Of a DNA stretch of 64,000 nt, positions 42,485 through 50,895 are shown in pieces. A model generated the notes under the pieces. It searched no databases. It worked only from the letters and a program-made list of their open reading frames with translations, and had not been told where the DNA came from. A program made the position numbers and the translations under genes. The stretch lies in assembly GCA_018399285.1 (NCBI GenBank), contig JAGYOW010000006.1:1-64000 (forward strand). Direction: 5' to 3'. The DNA comes from Desulfotignum sp. GTDB lineage: Bacteria > Desulfobacterota > Desulfobacteria > Desulfobacterales > Desulfobacteraceae. The number at the start of each line of letters is the position of its first letter. Position 1 is the stretch's first letter.

Positions 42485-42990
42485 TCAGGATGAGGGGGTG
42501 GTAACGGGCAGATTGTGTTCCTTCCACAGGGTCCAGCCGTTGACCAGCACCTTGACCCGGGTGAACCCCAAGTCCTTGAGAAACAGTGCCAGGTCATGGC
42601 CTTAGAAACAGATTTCCCTGTCGTAGTAAGTGATGACCATGGCTTCCGGGTCCAGGGTCATGATGACGGTTTCAAAATAGTTGTCCATCTCATGCCAGGG
42701 CAGATTGACAGCGCCCTGATGTGTCCCTTTTCATACTCGGCAGGTGTCCGGGCATCCAGAAACTGCGGCATTGTCTGCAAACAGGGTTGCCGCATCTTCC
42801 AGAGAAATGGGCAGGGTGCCCCCGTCTTCTGTCACCAGTTTATCCGCCATGGACCAGGTTTCACAAAAGGGATGCTGTCCGGCCGGATGAGGCTGACAGC
42901 CGCACCCAGTGCTGCGGATATCAGCAGGATGAAAACAGCTTGGCGGACAGAGCCTGTGAGATGTTGGCCGGTACGTGAAGATACTGTCAT
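42485..42990 (-). CDS. Rhodanese-domain protein, membrane-anchored (frameshifted)
   Basis: One N-terminal hydrophobic helix (QAVFILLISAALGAAVSLI) after MTVSSRTGQHLTG suggests export or anchoring. A single rhodanese domain follows: ISLEDAATLF, GAVNLPWHEMDNYFETVI, VITYYDREICF and GHDLALFLKDLGFTRVKVLVNGWTLWKEH. Rhodaneses move sulfane sulfur; the Cys in REICF is a candidate active residue, although the first Cys of the family's YC loop reads Tyr here. Indels near 42845 and 42725, and an in-frame TAA at 42602-42604 that is probably an error. Stop at 42485. Confidence 0.75.
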
Positions 42991-43009
42991 GGGGTCGAGT
43001 TCCTTTGGT

Positions 43010-43724
43010 CTATAAGGGTTGCAGGGCCGAAAAAAGGGATTGGGCAATGAAATACAGGCCCAGCAGCATGATGGTGGCACCGGCCAGTTTTCTGAACCAC
43101 ATGCCGGCCCCGCTCCAGGCGCTGCTTTCCAGCAGTTTTTCACCAGGGCGGTGGAACTGCCGGCAAATCACGATGGGCAGGCAGTGGCCGATACCGAACA
43201 CGATGATGAGGATGATGCCGGTCATCACTTTTTCCCTGGATGGTGATCAACGCCAGAATAGGGGCGATGAATCCGAAGGTGCAGGAACCGGACAACACCC
43301 CGTAGGCCAGCCCCAGCACAAAGGCCCCGGTCATGCCTTTGAGTTTCAGGTATAGCCCCCTGACAACGAACATTTTTCAACCCCGAGCATACCCAGGGCC
43401 ACCCAGACCAGAATGGCGCCCACCAGTATCTGCCAAAAGTTTCCCACATCCCCCCAGCATCCGGCCCAAAGGGCGCAGATGATGCCGATAAGCGCCATGG
43501 TGATAAACAGGCCGAAAGTGAAAAAGCGCGGAATAGATGCCGGCCTGGCGGGGTGGACCGCTTTTTTCCTGGCCCCCACGCATCCCCTACGATCAACGGA
43601 TGGAGGCCAAATGACAGGCTGAACAACACACCGATCATGCCCCACAAAAATGATCCCAATTGCAGCGGCACGATGCCGCCGGTCATCCACTGGTTCACGG
43701 TCAGAAAACAGAATCAAGCATCAT
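43010..43724 (-). CDS. ccdA: CcdA/DsbD-type thiol transport protein (frameshifted)
   Basis: Six-helix membrane protein that carries reducing equivalents from cytoplasmic thioredoxin across the membrane. Recoverable: NQWMTGGIVPLQLGSFLWGM, VGNFWQILVGAILVWVALGMLGVEK, MTGAFVLGLAYGVLSGSCTFGFIAPILALITIQG, IILIIVFGIGHCLPIVI and KLAGATIMLLGLYFIAQSLFSAL. The SGSCTFGF and GHCLP Cys residues are the expected redox pair. Indels near 43698, 43640, 43560, 43470, 43370 and 43230. It lies between the rhodanese and thioredoxin genes, matching a thiol-relay role. Confidence 0.85.
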
Positions 43725-43756
43725 ACGTTCCTTGTCAATCTGAAAGGGCGGGTTTT

Positions 43757-44172
43757 TCAACCCCCATGCGGGTTAATTCGTTCCACAATGGCATCTTCAC
43801 TCATGAATCCCTGGCGGCGGTAACCTTTGCCTTCAGTGTCAAAAAACCTGGGTGGAATGGCCCTGATCCCGAACCGGGGGCCTGGTCCCGGTGTTTCCAT
43901 ACATCGATGAACGCGATCACGGCCCGGTCCCGGTAGGCTGCCTCCAGTTTGGTGATCGGGGCCATCATTCGCAGGGCACACATTCGGTGGCTCCCCAGAT
44001 CGATCACTATGGTGACCCTGCCCTTACCGGCAGGTCATTGAACTGGAGAACGAACCCTCATAGTCTGAGGTATCCACGGGTTGATCTGTTGTTGCAGGAC
44101 TTTTTTTGAACTGGGTGTTCACCAGAATGAATACGGCAATCAGGCAAACCCGACCAGAATGAGAATACGCAC
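43757..44172 (-). CDS. Membrane-anchored thioredoxin with CVPC site (frameshifted)
   Basis: A GTG at 44172 would open an anchor helix (VRILILVGF, then LIAVFILVNTQFKKSP). After a short spacer comes a thioredoxin fold: VTIVIDLG, then CVPC followed by MMAPITKLEAAYRDRAVIAFIDVWKHRDQAP, GIRAIPTQVFFDTEG (rebuilt) with cis-Pro, and GFMSEDAIVERINPHGG. The CVPC reading needs one indel near 43975; the raw frame shows CALRMM. Reduced by the neighbouring CcdA in the likely model. The start is uncertain because the upstream gene runs into it in the same frame. Confidence 0.72.
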
Positions 44173-44175
44173 ATT

Positions 44176-44720
44176 TTCACTGGGCCACCCCAATTTTTCC
44201 AGGATGGGCTGCATCATGTCACAGGGAACACATCCGGTGGCACCGTACCCACCAGGTGGGTTTTCCGAAGAGTCTGGCTTTGTCCACCGGGTTGTCGGTC
44301 ATCTTTTTGTACTGGGCATCCACCCATGTGTCATCGATGCGGATCTTGGGTGGCGCTGCCCCAGATCATGAATGTGTAGGTCCGGACCGCGATCTGTTGT
44401 TTGTTTTTCAGCAGAAATTGTTTGATACTGTCTGACACCTGATCAAAGGGCATGCCCCCGACCATCTCCTTGTTTTCATCATAAAAGGTTTTTGCCTCTT
44501 TTGTCGGAAACCAGAAACGCGGCAATCTGTCTTCGGGTCACATTGTTGCCGTCTGCCATGCCGTTTTTTTCATCTCATCTTCCAGAATCAGGGTGAGGAT
44601 CTCCTGTTCCGCCAGAAAGATGAGGTTGTTTTCCAGCTGGTCTTTCAATCCCGGATCATGCTGATCCAGGGTTTGGGCCATCCGGTGTTTCATACAGATG
44701 GGTCGGGTCATCACGGGCAT
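44176..44720 (-). CDS. SurA-like N-terminal domain joined to a truncated thioredoxin motif
   Basis: ATG 44720 (MPVMTRPICMKHRMAQTLDQ), then a helical part (QLENNLIFLAEQEILTLILEDEMKKNG) similar to SurA/PPIase N-terminal domains. KEAKTFYDENKEMVGGMPFDQVSDSIKQFLLKNKQQ follows, and then a segment leading to ATGCVPCDMMQPILEKLGW, a thioredoxin active-site helix. The thioredoxin fold would need ~60 more residues, but the frame passes straight into the membrane anchor of the next gene. Either a deletion fused two genes or text is missing. Indels near 44570, 44510 and 44340. Confidence 0.55.
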
Positions 44721-44756
44721 GTCCTTATTAAGGTTGCGTGTTTTTTATTGTCTGCC

Positions 44757-44990
44757 TTATTGGGTCAGCCAGGATTTGACATCCTCTTTTTTGGGGATTT
44801 TGCCCACGCATTTGACATCCCCGTCAATGACCACGGCCGGGGTGCCGAAAACGCCGTATCCGGCAATTTCCATGACACCGGTCACCTTTTCCACAGTGGC
44901 TTCCACCCCGGTTTCAGCCACGGCTTCGGTCACGATTTTTCCGGTTTGTTCGCATTTGGGGCATCCAGGGCCCAGTATTTTGATTTCCAT
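44757..44990 (-). CDS. Small thioredoxin-fold protein (TM0996/MTH895 type)
   Basis: 77 residues, intact, cytoplasmic. MEIKILGPGCPKCEQTGKIV carries the CPKC redox site, and GVFGTPAVVIDGDVKCVGKIP the cis-Pro strand. Proteins of this type are often found beside ArsR and DUF318 permeases. It lies 35 bases after the permease gene on the same strand and starts the thiol part of the arm. Confidence 0.92.
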   Translation of the reverse strand: MEIKILGPGCPKCEQTGKIVTEAVAETGVEATVEKVTGVMEIAGYGVFGTPAVVIDGDVKCVGKIPKKEDVKSWLTQ

Positions 44991-45025
44991 GATGTGACTC
45001 CTTTAAATGTATGTTTGGGGTTGCA

Positions 45026-46198
45026 CTATACGATAAACGTACCATAAATCATACCGGCGATGGTGGACATCACAATGATGATGGCACAGAACACCGCTGT
45101 TTTTTTCACGCCCATGACCCCGCCGATCACCAGCATGTTGGGCAGAGACAGGGCTGGTCCTGCCAGCAACAGGGCCAGCGCAGGGCCCTTGCCCATGCCG
45201 GCACCTAACAGCCCCTGGAGGATGGGCACTTCGGTCAAAGTGGCAAAGTACATGAACGCCCCGGCCACCGAGGCAAACAGGTTGGCCCACAGCGAGTTGC
45301 CCCCCAGCAGGGTCTGGATGTACTGCTCGGGGATCAATGCAGAGTGTCCGGGCCGGCCCAGGAGAAATCCCGCCACGATCACACCGCCGAACAGCAGCGG
45401 AAAGATCTGTTTCATGAACCCCCAGGTGGCGTCGATCCAGGACACGCACTCATCTTTGGTGAACCAGGCTTTGAGCATCCAGCCCAGAGCAATTAAAAGA
45501 AAAATGGTGATAACCCATTTGGCGGCAAAGATGGCCGGCCAGAGACCTGTGGCGTCCGGGGCCGGTTTGGCAAATGCGGCAAAAACAAGGATCAGCACCA
45601 TGGTCAGAATATAGATGCTGTCCTGGAAAAGGGTCCGGCCTGTGTCATCTTCATCCGGCACATAGATCTGGCCTCCGGTTCTGGCCATGTCGTCTTTTCT
45701 GAAGATCACCGACATCAGCAACCCCGTGATGACTGCAAAAATAATGGCACCAATGGCCCGGGCCAGGCCCAGCTGCCATCCCAGGATTTTGGCGGTCATG
45801 GTGATGGCCAGCACATTGATGGCCGGACCGGAGTATAAAAATGCCGTGGCCGGGCCGATGCCGGCCCCCCGGGTGTAGATCCCGGCAAACAGCGGCAGCA
45901 CCGTGCAGGAGCAGACCGCCAGGATGGTGCCGGACACCGATGCCACGGAATAGGACAGAATTTTATTGGCCTGATTGCCGAAATACTTGAGCATGGATGC
46001 CTGGGACACGAATACGGCAATGGCACCGGCGATGAAAAACGCCGGAATCAGGCAGGTCAGTACATGTTCCCTGGCATATTCCTGGAGCATCATGAACGCC
46101 TCCAGCCCGGACTGCCGGATCACCGGATGTGCCCAGGGGATGAAATAGGCCATGAGAAACAAAGCCACTAGAATGAGCAGTTTGGTTTTTTCTTTCAT
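45026..46198 (-). CDS. Permease of the DUF318/ArsP-like family
   Basis: 390 residues, about ten membrane helices, intact. Family segments: GAIAVFVSQASMLKYFG, VSGTILAVCSCTVLPLFAGIYTRGAGIGPATAFLYSGPAINVLAI with the conserved CSC, and a second half ending VIGGVMGVKKTAVF. Some relatives (ArsP) export trivalent organoarsenicals; others are of unknown substrate. It follows the ArsR gene by 25 bases with a strong promoter upstream, so it is probably metalloid-induced. Confidence 0.85.
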   Translation of the reverse strand: MKEKTKLLILVALFLMAYFIPWAHPVIRQSGLEAFMMLQEYAREHVLTCLIPAFFIAGAIAVFVSQASMLKYFGNQANKILSYSVASVSGTILAVCSCTVLPLFAGIYTRGAGIGPATAFLYSGPAINVLAITMTAKILGWQLGLARAIGAIIFAVITGLLMSVIFRKDDMARTGGQIYVPDEDDTGRTLFQDSIYILTMVLILVFAAFAKPAPDATGLWPAIFAAKWVITIFLLIALGWMLKAWFTKDECVSWIDATWGFMKQIFPLLFGGVIVAGFLLGRPGHSALIPEQYIQTLLGGNSLWANLFASVAGAFMYFATLTEVPILQGLLGAGMGKGPALALLLAGPALSLPNMLVIGGVMGVKKTAVFCAIIIVMSTIAGMIYGTFIV

Positions 46199-46223
46199 TA
46201 TGGAAAACTCCTTTATGGAACCG

Positions 46224-46571
46224 TCAGTTCCGGTTCAAAATGACATTCCGGTCAATGGCAGGCAGGAGCCGGACCAGCTCTTTTATGTCGGATTCATCCT
46301 CCAGCCAGTGGTGAAGATGGCTGATCAGGCTGGCGGCAAACGGGCTCTGGGTGCCGTCCGCCAGTTGATAGTTCACCCACAGCCCGTTTTTCTGATAGGT
46401 GATCAGGCCGGCATCCTCCAGGATTTTCAAATGTTTGCTGGTGGTGGACTGGGCTTTGTCCAGGGCGGTCTGGATTTCACACACGCACATGGTTTTGTGC
46501 TGAAGCATTTTCATGATTTTCACCCGGGCCGGATCAGACAGGGCTTTCATCACTTTGATAAACTCTTTCAT
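46224..46571 (-). CDS. ArsR-family repressor of the permease/thiol arm
   Basis: 115 residues, intact. MKEFIKVMKALSDPARVKIM, CVCEIQTALDKAQSTTSKHLKILEDAGLITYQKNG and VNYQLADG are the winged-helix parts. The CVC pair in helix 3 is the usual ArsR metalloid site. The sequence differs from the ArsR at 36838, so the two arms can respond separately. First gene of the minus-strand arm, with its promoter at 46602-46630. Confidence 0.92.
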   Translation of the reverse strand: MKEFIKVMKALSDPARVKIMKMLQHKTMCVCEIQTALDKAQSTTSKHLKILEDAGLITYQKNGLWVNYQLADGTQSPFAASLISHLHHWLEDESDIKELVRLLPAIDRNVILNRN

Positions 46572-46601
46572 GGTCCCCGCTCCTATAAATCGTTAAAACG
46601 G

Positions 46602-46630
46602 AATATATAGTTACATAAACCGGTTGTCAA
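46602..46630 (-). promoter_or_regulatory. Strong sigma-70 promoter for the arsR-permease arm
   Basis: On the minus strand a perfect TTGACA (46625-46630), a 17-base spacer and TATATT (46602-46607). It starts transcription about 25 bases before the ArsR ATG. Confidence 0.75.
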
Positions 46631-46660
46631 CCTCCGGAATAAAAAAATGCACCATATCCA

Positions 46661-46692
46661 AAAAAAAGCAGCAGGCGATGTACCTGCTGCTT
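46661..46692 (-). terminator. Terminator after the DUF1573 gene
   Basis: AAGCAGCAGG (46666-46675) pairs with CCTGCTGCTT (46683-46692); in the minus direction the stem is followed by a U run. It lies 27 bases past the DUF1573 stop and separates it from the arsR promoter. Confidence 0.85.
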
Positions 46693-46718
46693 AAAATTCT
46701 GCTTGTTTTTATCTGCGC

Positions 46719-47429
46719 TCAGGGCTGGATATATCCAGCCACCCGGATTTTGATGGTACGTTTGGGATCGAGATCGGTTTCTATTTCAATGATGTCAAAG
46801 TACCGGCCGGCAGTGCTTTTTTTGTTGTGAACCGTCAACACAAAATAACTGTCCGGCGGGCTTCCCTGTTTTTCGATGGTAAAGTCGATATCCCGGCCGT
46901 TTCTGGCGGATGCATTTACAATGTTGAAATCGGGAAAGGCCGCTGGGACGATTTTCATCTCAGCCGAAATGGTGTCGCCGGGTTTACCTCTCAGACTGAT
47001 CATTTGAGGCGTAAGACGGGCGACAGGCCGGACTTCGCCGGACAGAGACACTGTAATGACCTTGTTCTCAGGATCGTTGGTGTGGATTTTGATCACCTCT
47101 TTGACCATTCGGCCGCCATAGCCCTGTGTGGCAAAGGATGCATTTAATTTTCCTTCTTCCCCCGGAAGAAGGTGCCGCGCGCTGGTGGCTGCGGTGCACC
47201 CTCAGCCGGTCTGGACTTTGAGGATTTCCAGCAAAGCGTTTCCGGAATTGACCAGCGTGAACTCATGGGTGACCACATCGCCTTCAATGGCCGGATCAAA
47301 TTCATAACTGGGGTCTGGGAGGGTGATGCGGGGGGTGCCCTGGGTGCTGGATGAAGAGGTCCCGGTGTCGGCAGACAGGGGCAGTATCCACAGGAAACTC
47401 AGCATCAGCAGGAAAAACCGTTTTTTCAT
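46719..47429 (-). CDS. Exported DUF1573 protein with in-frame UGA, candidate selenoprotein
   Basis: A single frame runs from ATG 47429 (or 47450) to the stop at 46719 and is interrupted only by a TGA at 47202-47204. N-terminal signal peptide: MKKRFFLLMLSFLWILPLSA. A DUF1573 (ASPM-SPD-2-Hydin-like) domain follows: YEFDPAIEGDVVTHEFTLVN, then LEILKVQTG-UGA-GCTAATS, LLPGEEGKLNASFATQGYGG and HTNDPENKVITVSLSGEV. A second Ig-like domain ends RTIKIRVAGYIQP. The family motif is CGCT; the TGA stands exactly at its first Cys. The product would be 236 residues if UGA is read as selenocysteine. Surrounding text is free of indels. Confidence 0.8.
47152..47204 (-). other. UGA codon and downstream hairpins, SECIS-like candidates
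   Basis: Minus strand: the UGA (47202-47204) is followed at once by a stem from GGUGC (47200-47196) with GCACC (47175-47171), plus inner pairs. A second hairpin of 9 perfect pairs has arms 47164-47172 and 47152-47160 and loop GGG, its apex 38 bases past the UGA. Bacterial SECIS elements lie directly 3' of the UGA inside the coding region, so hairpin 1 is in the standard place and hairpin 2 is slightly far. SelB recognition cannot be judged by eye. Confidence 0.45.
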
Positions 47430-47658
47430 TAATAATTCCTTTAAATTCATGATATATCTTGAAAATGGAATATAGATTTAAAGACCCAGCGTCAACCCAT
47501 TTCTGGAGCCAGCCATGGCGGCACCTTATCGGCATTGTCTTTCTTTGGCGCGTACAAGGTATAAAATCTTCAAACGTGTATGCTTATTCTGATGCTATTT
47601 TGCGGCCGAATCTAAAGGCCAGGTCGCAATCCAGCGGGAACACCTTCTTTGTGGCGCT

Positions 47659-48036
47659 TTATTTTTCTTCCTTATCAAACATTTCATGTTCGTATTTTGG
47701 TAATAGAGACATCCATTTTTTTCGGGCGGCCCAGGCCGCTATTCCCTGGATGATCTTGACCAGGCCCCGCTTCTTTCCTTCTACATCAAACTCCCTGCAG
47801 AAAATCCGTTCCCAGGTGCCGAAATCCAGTTTTCCGTCAGTGACGTCGATCACACTTTCCGGCCCATGATCTGCCGCTTCATGGGCATCAGCATTGTGTT
47901 CCTCCACATTGTGCCGGTACTGGGACACCGGTTCAGGGAGCCAGTTTTTCCAGCCACAGGTCATAGTCATGGTGCAGTGCGGGTCAGTCATCGTTGATGA
48001 ACACTGAAGCGGTTATGTGCATGGCGTTTACCAAAT
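47659..48036 (-). pseudogene. YjbQ (UPF0047) family remnant, 5' end lost
   Basis: Homology begins LVNAMHITASVFINDD near 48034 and continues through PVSQYRHNVEEHNADAH, KRQIMGR (other frame), VTDGKLDFGTWERIF and REFDVEGKKRGLVKII. The family normally has ~35 residues before LVNAMHIT; here these are missing and the sequence abuts an unrelated AAA-type fragment. Frameshifts near 47990, 47945 and 47880. The C-terminus runs 30 residues past the usual VKIIGE end. The 5' loss cannot be explained by single-base errors, so a true remnant is likely. The 47451-47640 stretch next to it holds no gene I can support. Confidence 0.65.
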
Positions 48037-48060
48037 AAAATGTGTATGATTTCTCGATGG

Positions 48061-48328
48061 ATGACAAGTGAAATAAAAAGAAAAATTGGGCAGGTACCTG
48101 CGGTCGCACTGCTTGGTGGCGCGTCAGGTTGGAAAAACCACCCTTGCCAAAACCATCGCAAAATGTATGGATTTGATGCGTCAATCGTCTGAAAGCCTTG
48201 CGGGTCGGATCAGTTACCTGTACATGAGCGGGCTGAACATCATTGAAACCGGCAGCGAAAGTGACACAATACAGACATTTTGGGTTCGAGGCGGTTTTCC
48301 CGAGAGCTATCTGGCGGCAGATGGCTGA
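48061..48328 (+). pseudogene. Remnant of AAA-type ATPase (DUF4143 group), internally deleted
   Basis: ATG 48061 opens MTSEIKRKIGQVPAVALLG, then a P-loop RQVGKTTLAKTIAK after an indel near 48115. The text then jumps to SSESLAGRISYLYMSGLNIIETG and FWVRGGFPESYLAAD, which in full proteins (~380-400 residues) lie about 80 residues further on. Walker B and the DUF4143 C-terminal domain are absent. About 85 residues remain. Such ATPases often form toxin-like or mobile-associated genes. Confidence 0.7.
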
Positions 48329-48389
48329 AACAACCCCATAATATCGTTGAGATTTTGATTAACTCATGATAGTAGCCATTGTGATGGTG

Positions 48390-48410
48390 GTTTGTTGTAC
48401 TTCAACAAAC
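48390..48410. promoter_or_regulatory. Perfect inverted repeat upstream of the histidine kinase
   Basis: GTTTGTTG-TACTT-CAACAAAC, 8-bp arms, 32 bases before the kinase ATG. No U run follows, so an operator is more likely than a terminator. Confidence 0.5.
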
Positions 48411-48442
48411 GTTAACACGATCAAAATATCAAAGGTCAAGTA

Positions 48443-49681
48443 ATGTCCCGGAAAATATCGATTCAGGATGCCGTTAACGGGTATGTGGATAAAAAAGCGC
48501 CCGTACTTTTTTTTGTGTTGTCCCGGAAAGGGGAAATCGTGTCGGCCAATCAGTATGCAAAGGACTTGACCGGTCTTTCAACGACCGGACAAAACTTTTC
48601 AGATGTGATTGTTGATTTTTCAAATGAATTCGATCCGGCAGCCGCTGCCGGGGACCCGTCCATCGAAAGGATGCTGACGGTCGGGGTGAACAACGCCTCT
48701 CCCCGGACGTTTTACTTTTCCTTTGAGCCCTGCGAGGACCAGATTCTGGTTTTCGGCAGGCAGGACACGGACGAGCTTGAAACCATGCGCAAAGAGGTTC
48801 TGTCCCTGAATCGGGAACAAGGAAGCCTGATGCGGCAGCTTCACAAGGCAAATGCCAAGCTTAATAAAAGTCTCTCTGACCTTAGACAGGCCCAGGCCAA
48901 ACTGGTGGAGTCCGAGAAAATGGCGTCCCTGGGCCGCCTGGTGGCGGGGTTTGCCCATGAAATCAATACACCCATCGGCATCGCATTGACGGCGTCATCG
49001 AGTATTGCAGAGGCATCACATCAGATTGAACAGATGCTGATGCAGGAAGAGGTGGAAGAAGACGATTTGATTTCAACGCTGGAGACCATTCGGGATGCGT
49101 CCAGACTGGTTTTTTCCAATCTGAACCGGTCTGCGGATCTGGTGGGAAGTTTCAAAAGAACCTCCATGGAGCAGAGTGTTGAGGAATTATTTTTATACAG
49201 CTTGAATGATACGATCAAAGATGTGCTGACAAGCATGAAAATGACCATCAAAAATACATCCATCAAAGCCGTCTTTGACAGTCATGAAACCATTAACCTG
49301 TATGGGAATCCCGGGGATATTTTCCAGGTGGTATCGAATCTGTTTGAAAACAGTGTCCGCCACGGTTTTGACAACGGGACGCTGGAGGGCCTGATTTTTA
49401 TAGAAATCCAGAAAGAAAATGACAATGTTCTGATCCATTATTCTGATACGGGAAAGGGGATGTCCGCCGAAGTGGCGGAACGGGTTTTCGAACCGTTTTA
49501 TACCACGGTAAGGGCCAGGGGCGGCACGGGGCTTGGCATGTATATCTGTCATAACATCGTGACCAGCCGCTTGAAAGGGACGATTGAATGTAAAAGCACC
49601 CAGGAGAAAGGGACGAAATTCATATTGACCTTTCCTGTGACAAAGGAAACGATTCATGAAACTGATCCGATCAAAAAATAA
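48443..49681 (+). CDS. Soluble sensor histidine kinase (PAS-like)
   Basis: 412 residues, no membrane helix. A PAS-like N-terminal domain (VLFFVLSRKGEIVSANQYAKDLTG, residues ~15-110) is followed by a coiled coil at ~112-160. The phospho-acceptor His is H172 in GRLVAGFAHEINTPIG. ATP domain: N box QVVSNLFENSVRHGF, G1 DTGKGMSAEVAERVFEPFYTT, G2 GGTGLGMYI. Intact. The stop overlaps the next gene by 26 bases, so it very likely phosphorylates the response regulator downstream. Confidence 0.92.
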   Translation: MSRKISIQDAVNGYVDKKAPVLFFVLSRKGEIVSANQYAKDLTGLSTTGQNFSDVIVDFSNEFDPAAAAGDPSIERMLTVGVNNASPRTFYFSFEPCEDQILVFGRQDTDELETMRKEVLSLNREQGSLMRQLHKANAKLNKSLSDLRQAQAKLVESEKMASLGRLVAGFAHEINTPIGIALTASSSIAEASHQIEQMLMQEEVEEDDLISTLETIRDASRLVFSNLNRSADLVGSFKRTSMEQSVEELFLYSLNDTIKDVLTSMKMTIKNTSIKAVFDSHETINLYGNPGDIFQVVSNLFENSVRHGFDNGTLEGLIFIEIQKENDNVLIHYSDTGKGMSAEVAERVFEPFYTTVRARGGTGLGMYICHNIVTSRLKGTIECKSTQEKGTKFILTFPVTKETIHETDPIKK

Positions 49682-50768
49682 AAAGACATGGCCCGATGAA
49701 ACAAGAAAAGAAGAGAGACAAAGGCCTCAAAACGGCAAAATGGAAGTTTCTGAACGGCCTGCTCAACCCGAAATCAATCCGGATGGGAATCATTGGAAAA
49801 TGCTCATTGTGGATGATGAGCCCGATGTCCATGAAATCACCCGGATTGCGCTCAAAGGGTTTCGTTTTGACGGAAAAATTCTGGAATTGATCAGCGCCTA
49901 TTCTGCGGAACAGGCAAAAGAAATTCTTCACAGTGATCCGAGTTTTTCGGCGGCACTGATTGACGTCGTCATGGAAACTGAAGAAGCGGGTCTGGATCTG
50001 GTTCGTTTTATCAGAGAAGAAATGGGGCTTTCACACATTCGGCTGATCGTTCGAACGGGTCAACCCGGCAAGGCCCCGGAACGGTATGTGATCGATCATT
50101 TTGATATCGATGATTACAAGGAAAAAACAGATCTGACCACACTGAAAATGTATACCATGTCCCGCAGTTCCATCAAATCGTATCGGGATATCCTGACCAT
50201 TGAAGCCAACAGGACCGAGCTTGAAAAAAAAGTCAAAGAACGCACGCAGGAACTGCACCGGGCAAATCAGGAATTAATCGAAATTTCCTTGACGGATGTG
50301 TTGACCGGCCTGCCGAACCGAAGGCATGCCACGCAGCAGTTAAAAACACTGGGAGGAATCGACCGGTTCAGGAAACCCCATATCTGTGATGATGATCGAT
50401 GCGGATCATTTCAAAGCGATCAATGATACCTATGGTCATGACGCAGGTGATTTTGTTCTGAGGAGCTTTCCAGAACCCTTCAAATACGCCGTCAGACGGA
50501 TGATTTTGTCAGTCGGCTGGGAGGGGATGGAATTTTTAATCATCTGTCCGAATACCGATCGTTCCGTGGACTGCAAATTGCCGAAACCGTCAGAAAATGT
50601 ATCAGACATGTTGTTCCAACCGGAGACGGGTTTTGGAAGGGCAGTGTCAGTATTGGTGTGGCCGTCCGGAAAAAACACATGAAAACATTCGAATCCCTGA
50701 TTAAAGCGGCGGACAAAGGGGTTTACGCGGCAAAACAGGCCGGTAAAAATTGTGTGAGAGCCCCCTGA
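49656..50768 (+). CDS. Response regulator-diguanylate cyclase (frameshifted in GGDEF part)
   Basis: N-terminal receiver: MLIVDDEPDVHE at 49-60 and phospho-acceptor D103 in ALIDVVMETEEAG. A middle part (LIVRTGQPGKAPERYVIDHFDIDDYKEKTDL) and coiled coil (TELEKKVKERTQELHRANQEL) lead to a GGDEF domain: LTDVLTGLPNRRHA, MMIDADHFKAINDTYGHDAGD. One extra G near 50530 hides the active site; without it the text reads GGDEFLIICPNTD. Another indel lies near 50385. It ends KAADKGVYAAKQAGKNCVRAP. Expected to make c-di-GMP when phosphorylated. Confidence 0.88.
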
Positions 50769-50779
50769 TTTTTGTGGTA

Positions 50780-50809
50780 TTGACTTGACCCCTTTGGCTG
50801 ACGTAAAAT
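50780..50809 (+). promoter_or_regulatory. Candidate promoter before the second response regulator
   Basis: TTGACT (50780-50785), an 18-base spacer and TAAAAT (50804-50809), about 87 bases before the ATG at 50896. Confidence 0.4.
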
Positions 50810-50895
50810 TTCGGGGATGATGGTCATATAATGGGTTACTGTTATGTGACCGGCAATGCAATCCAGCGAACAGGTGGAAAAATGAGAGTGGATTT

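Noticed and set aside
42602..42604. In-frame TAA in the rhodanese gene near the active-site region
   Set aside because: TAA has no known recoding and the gene has other errors close by.
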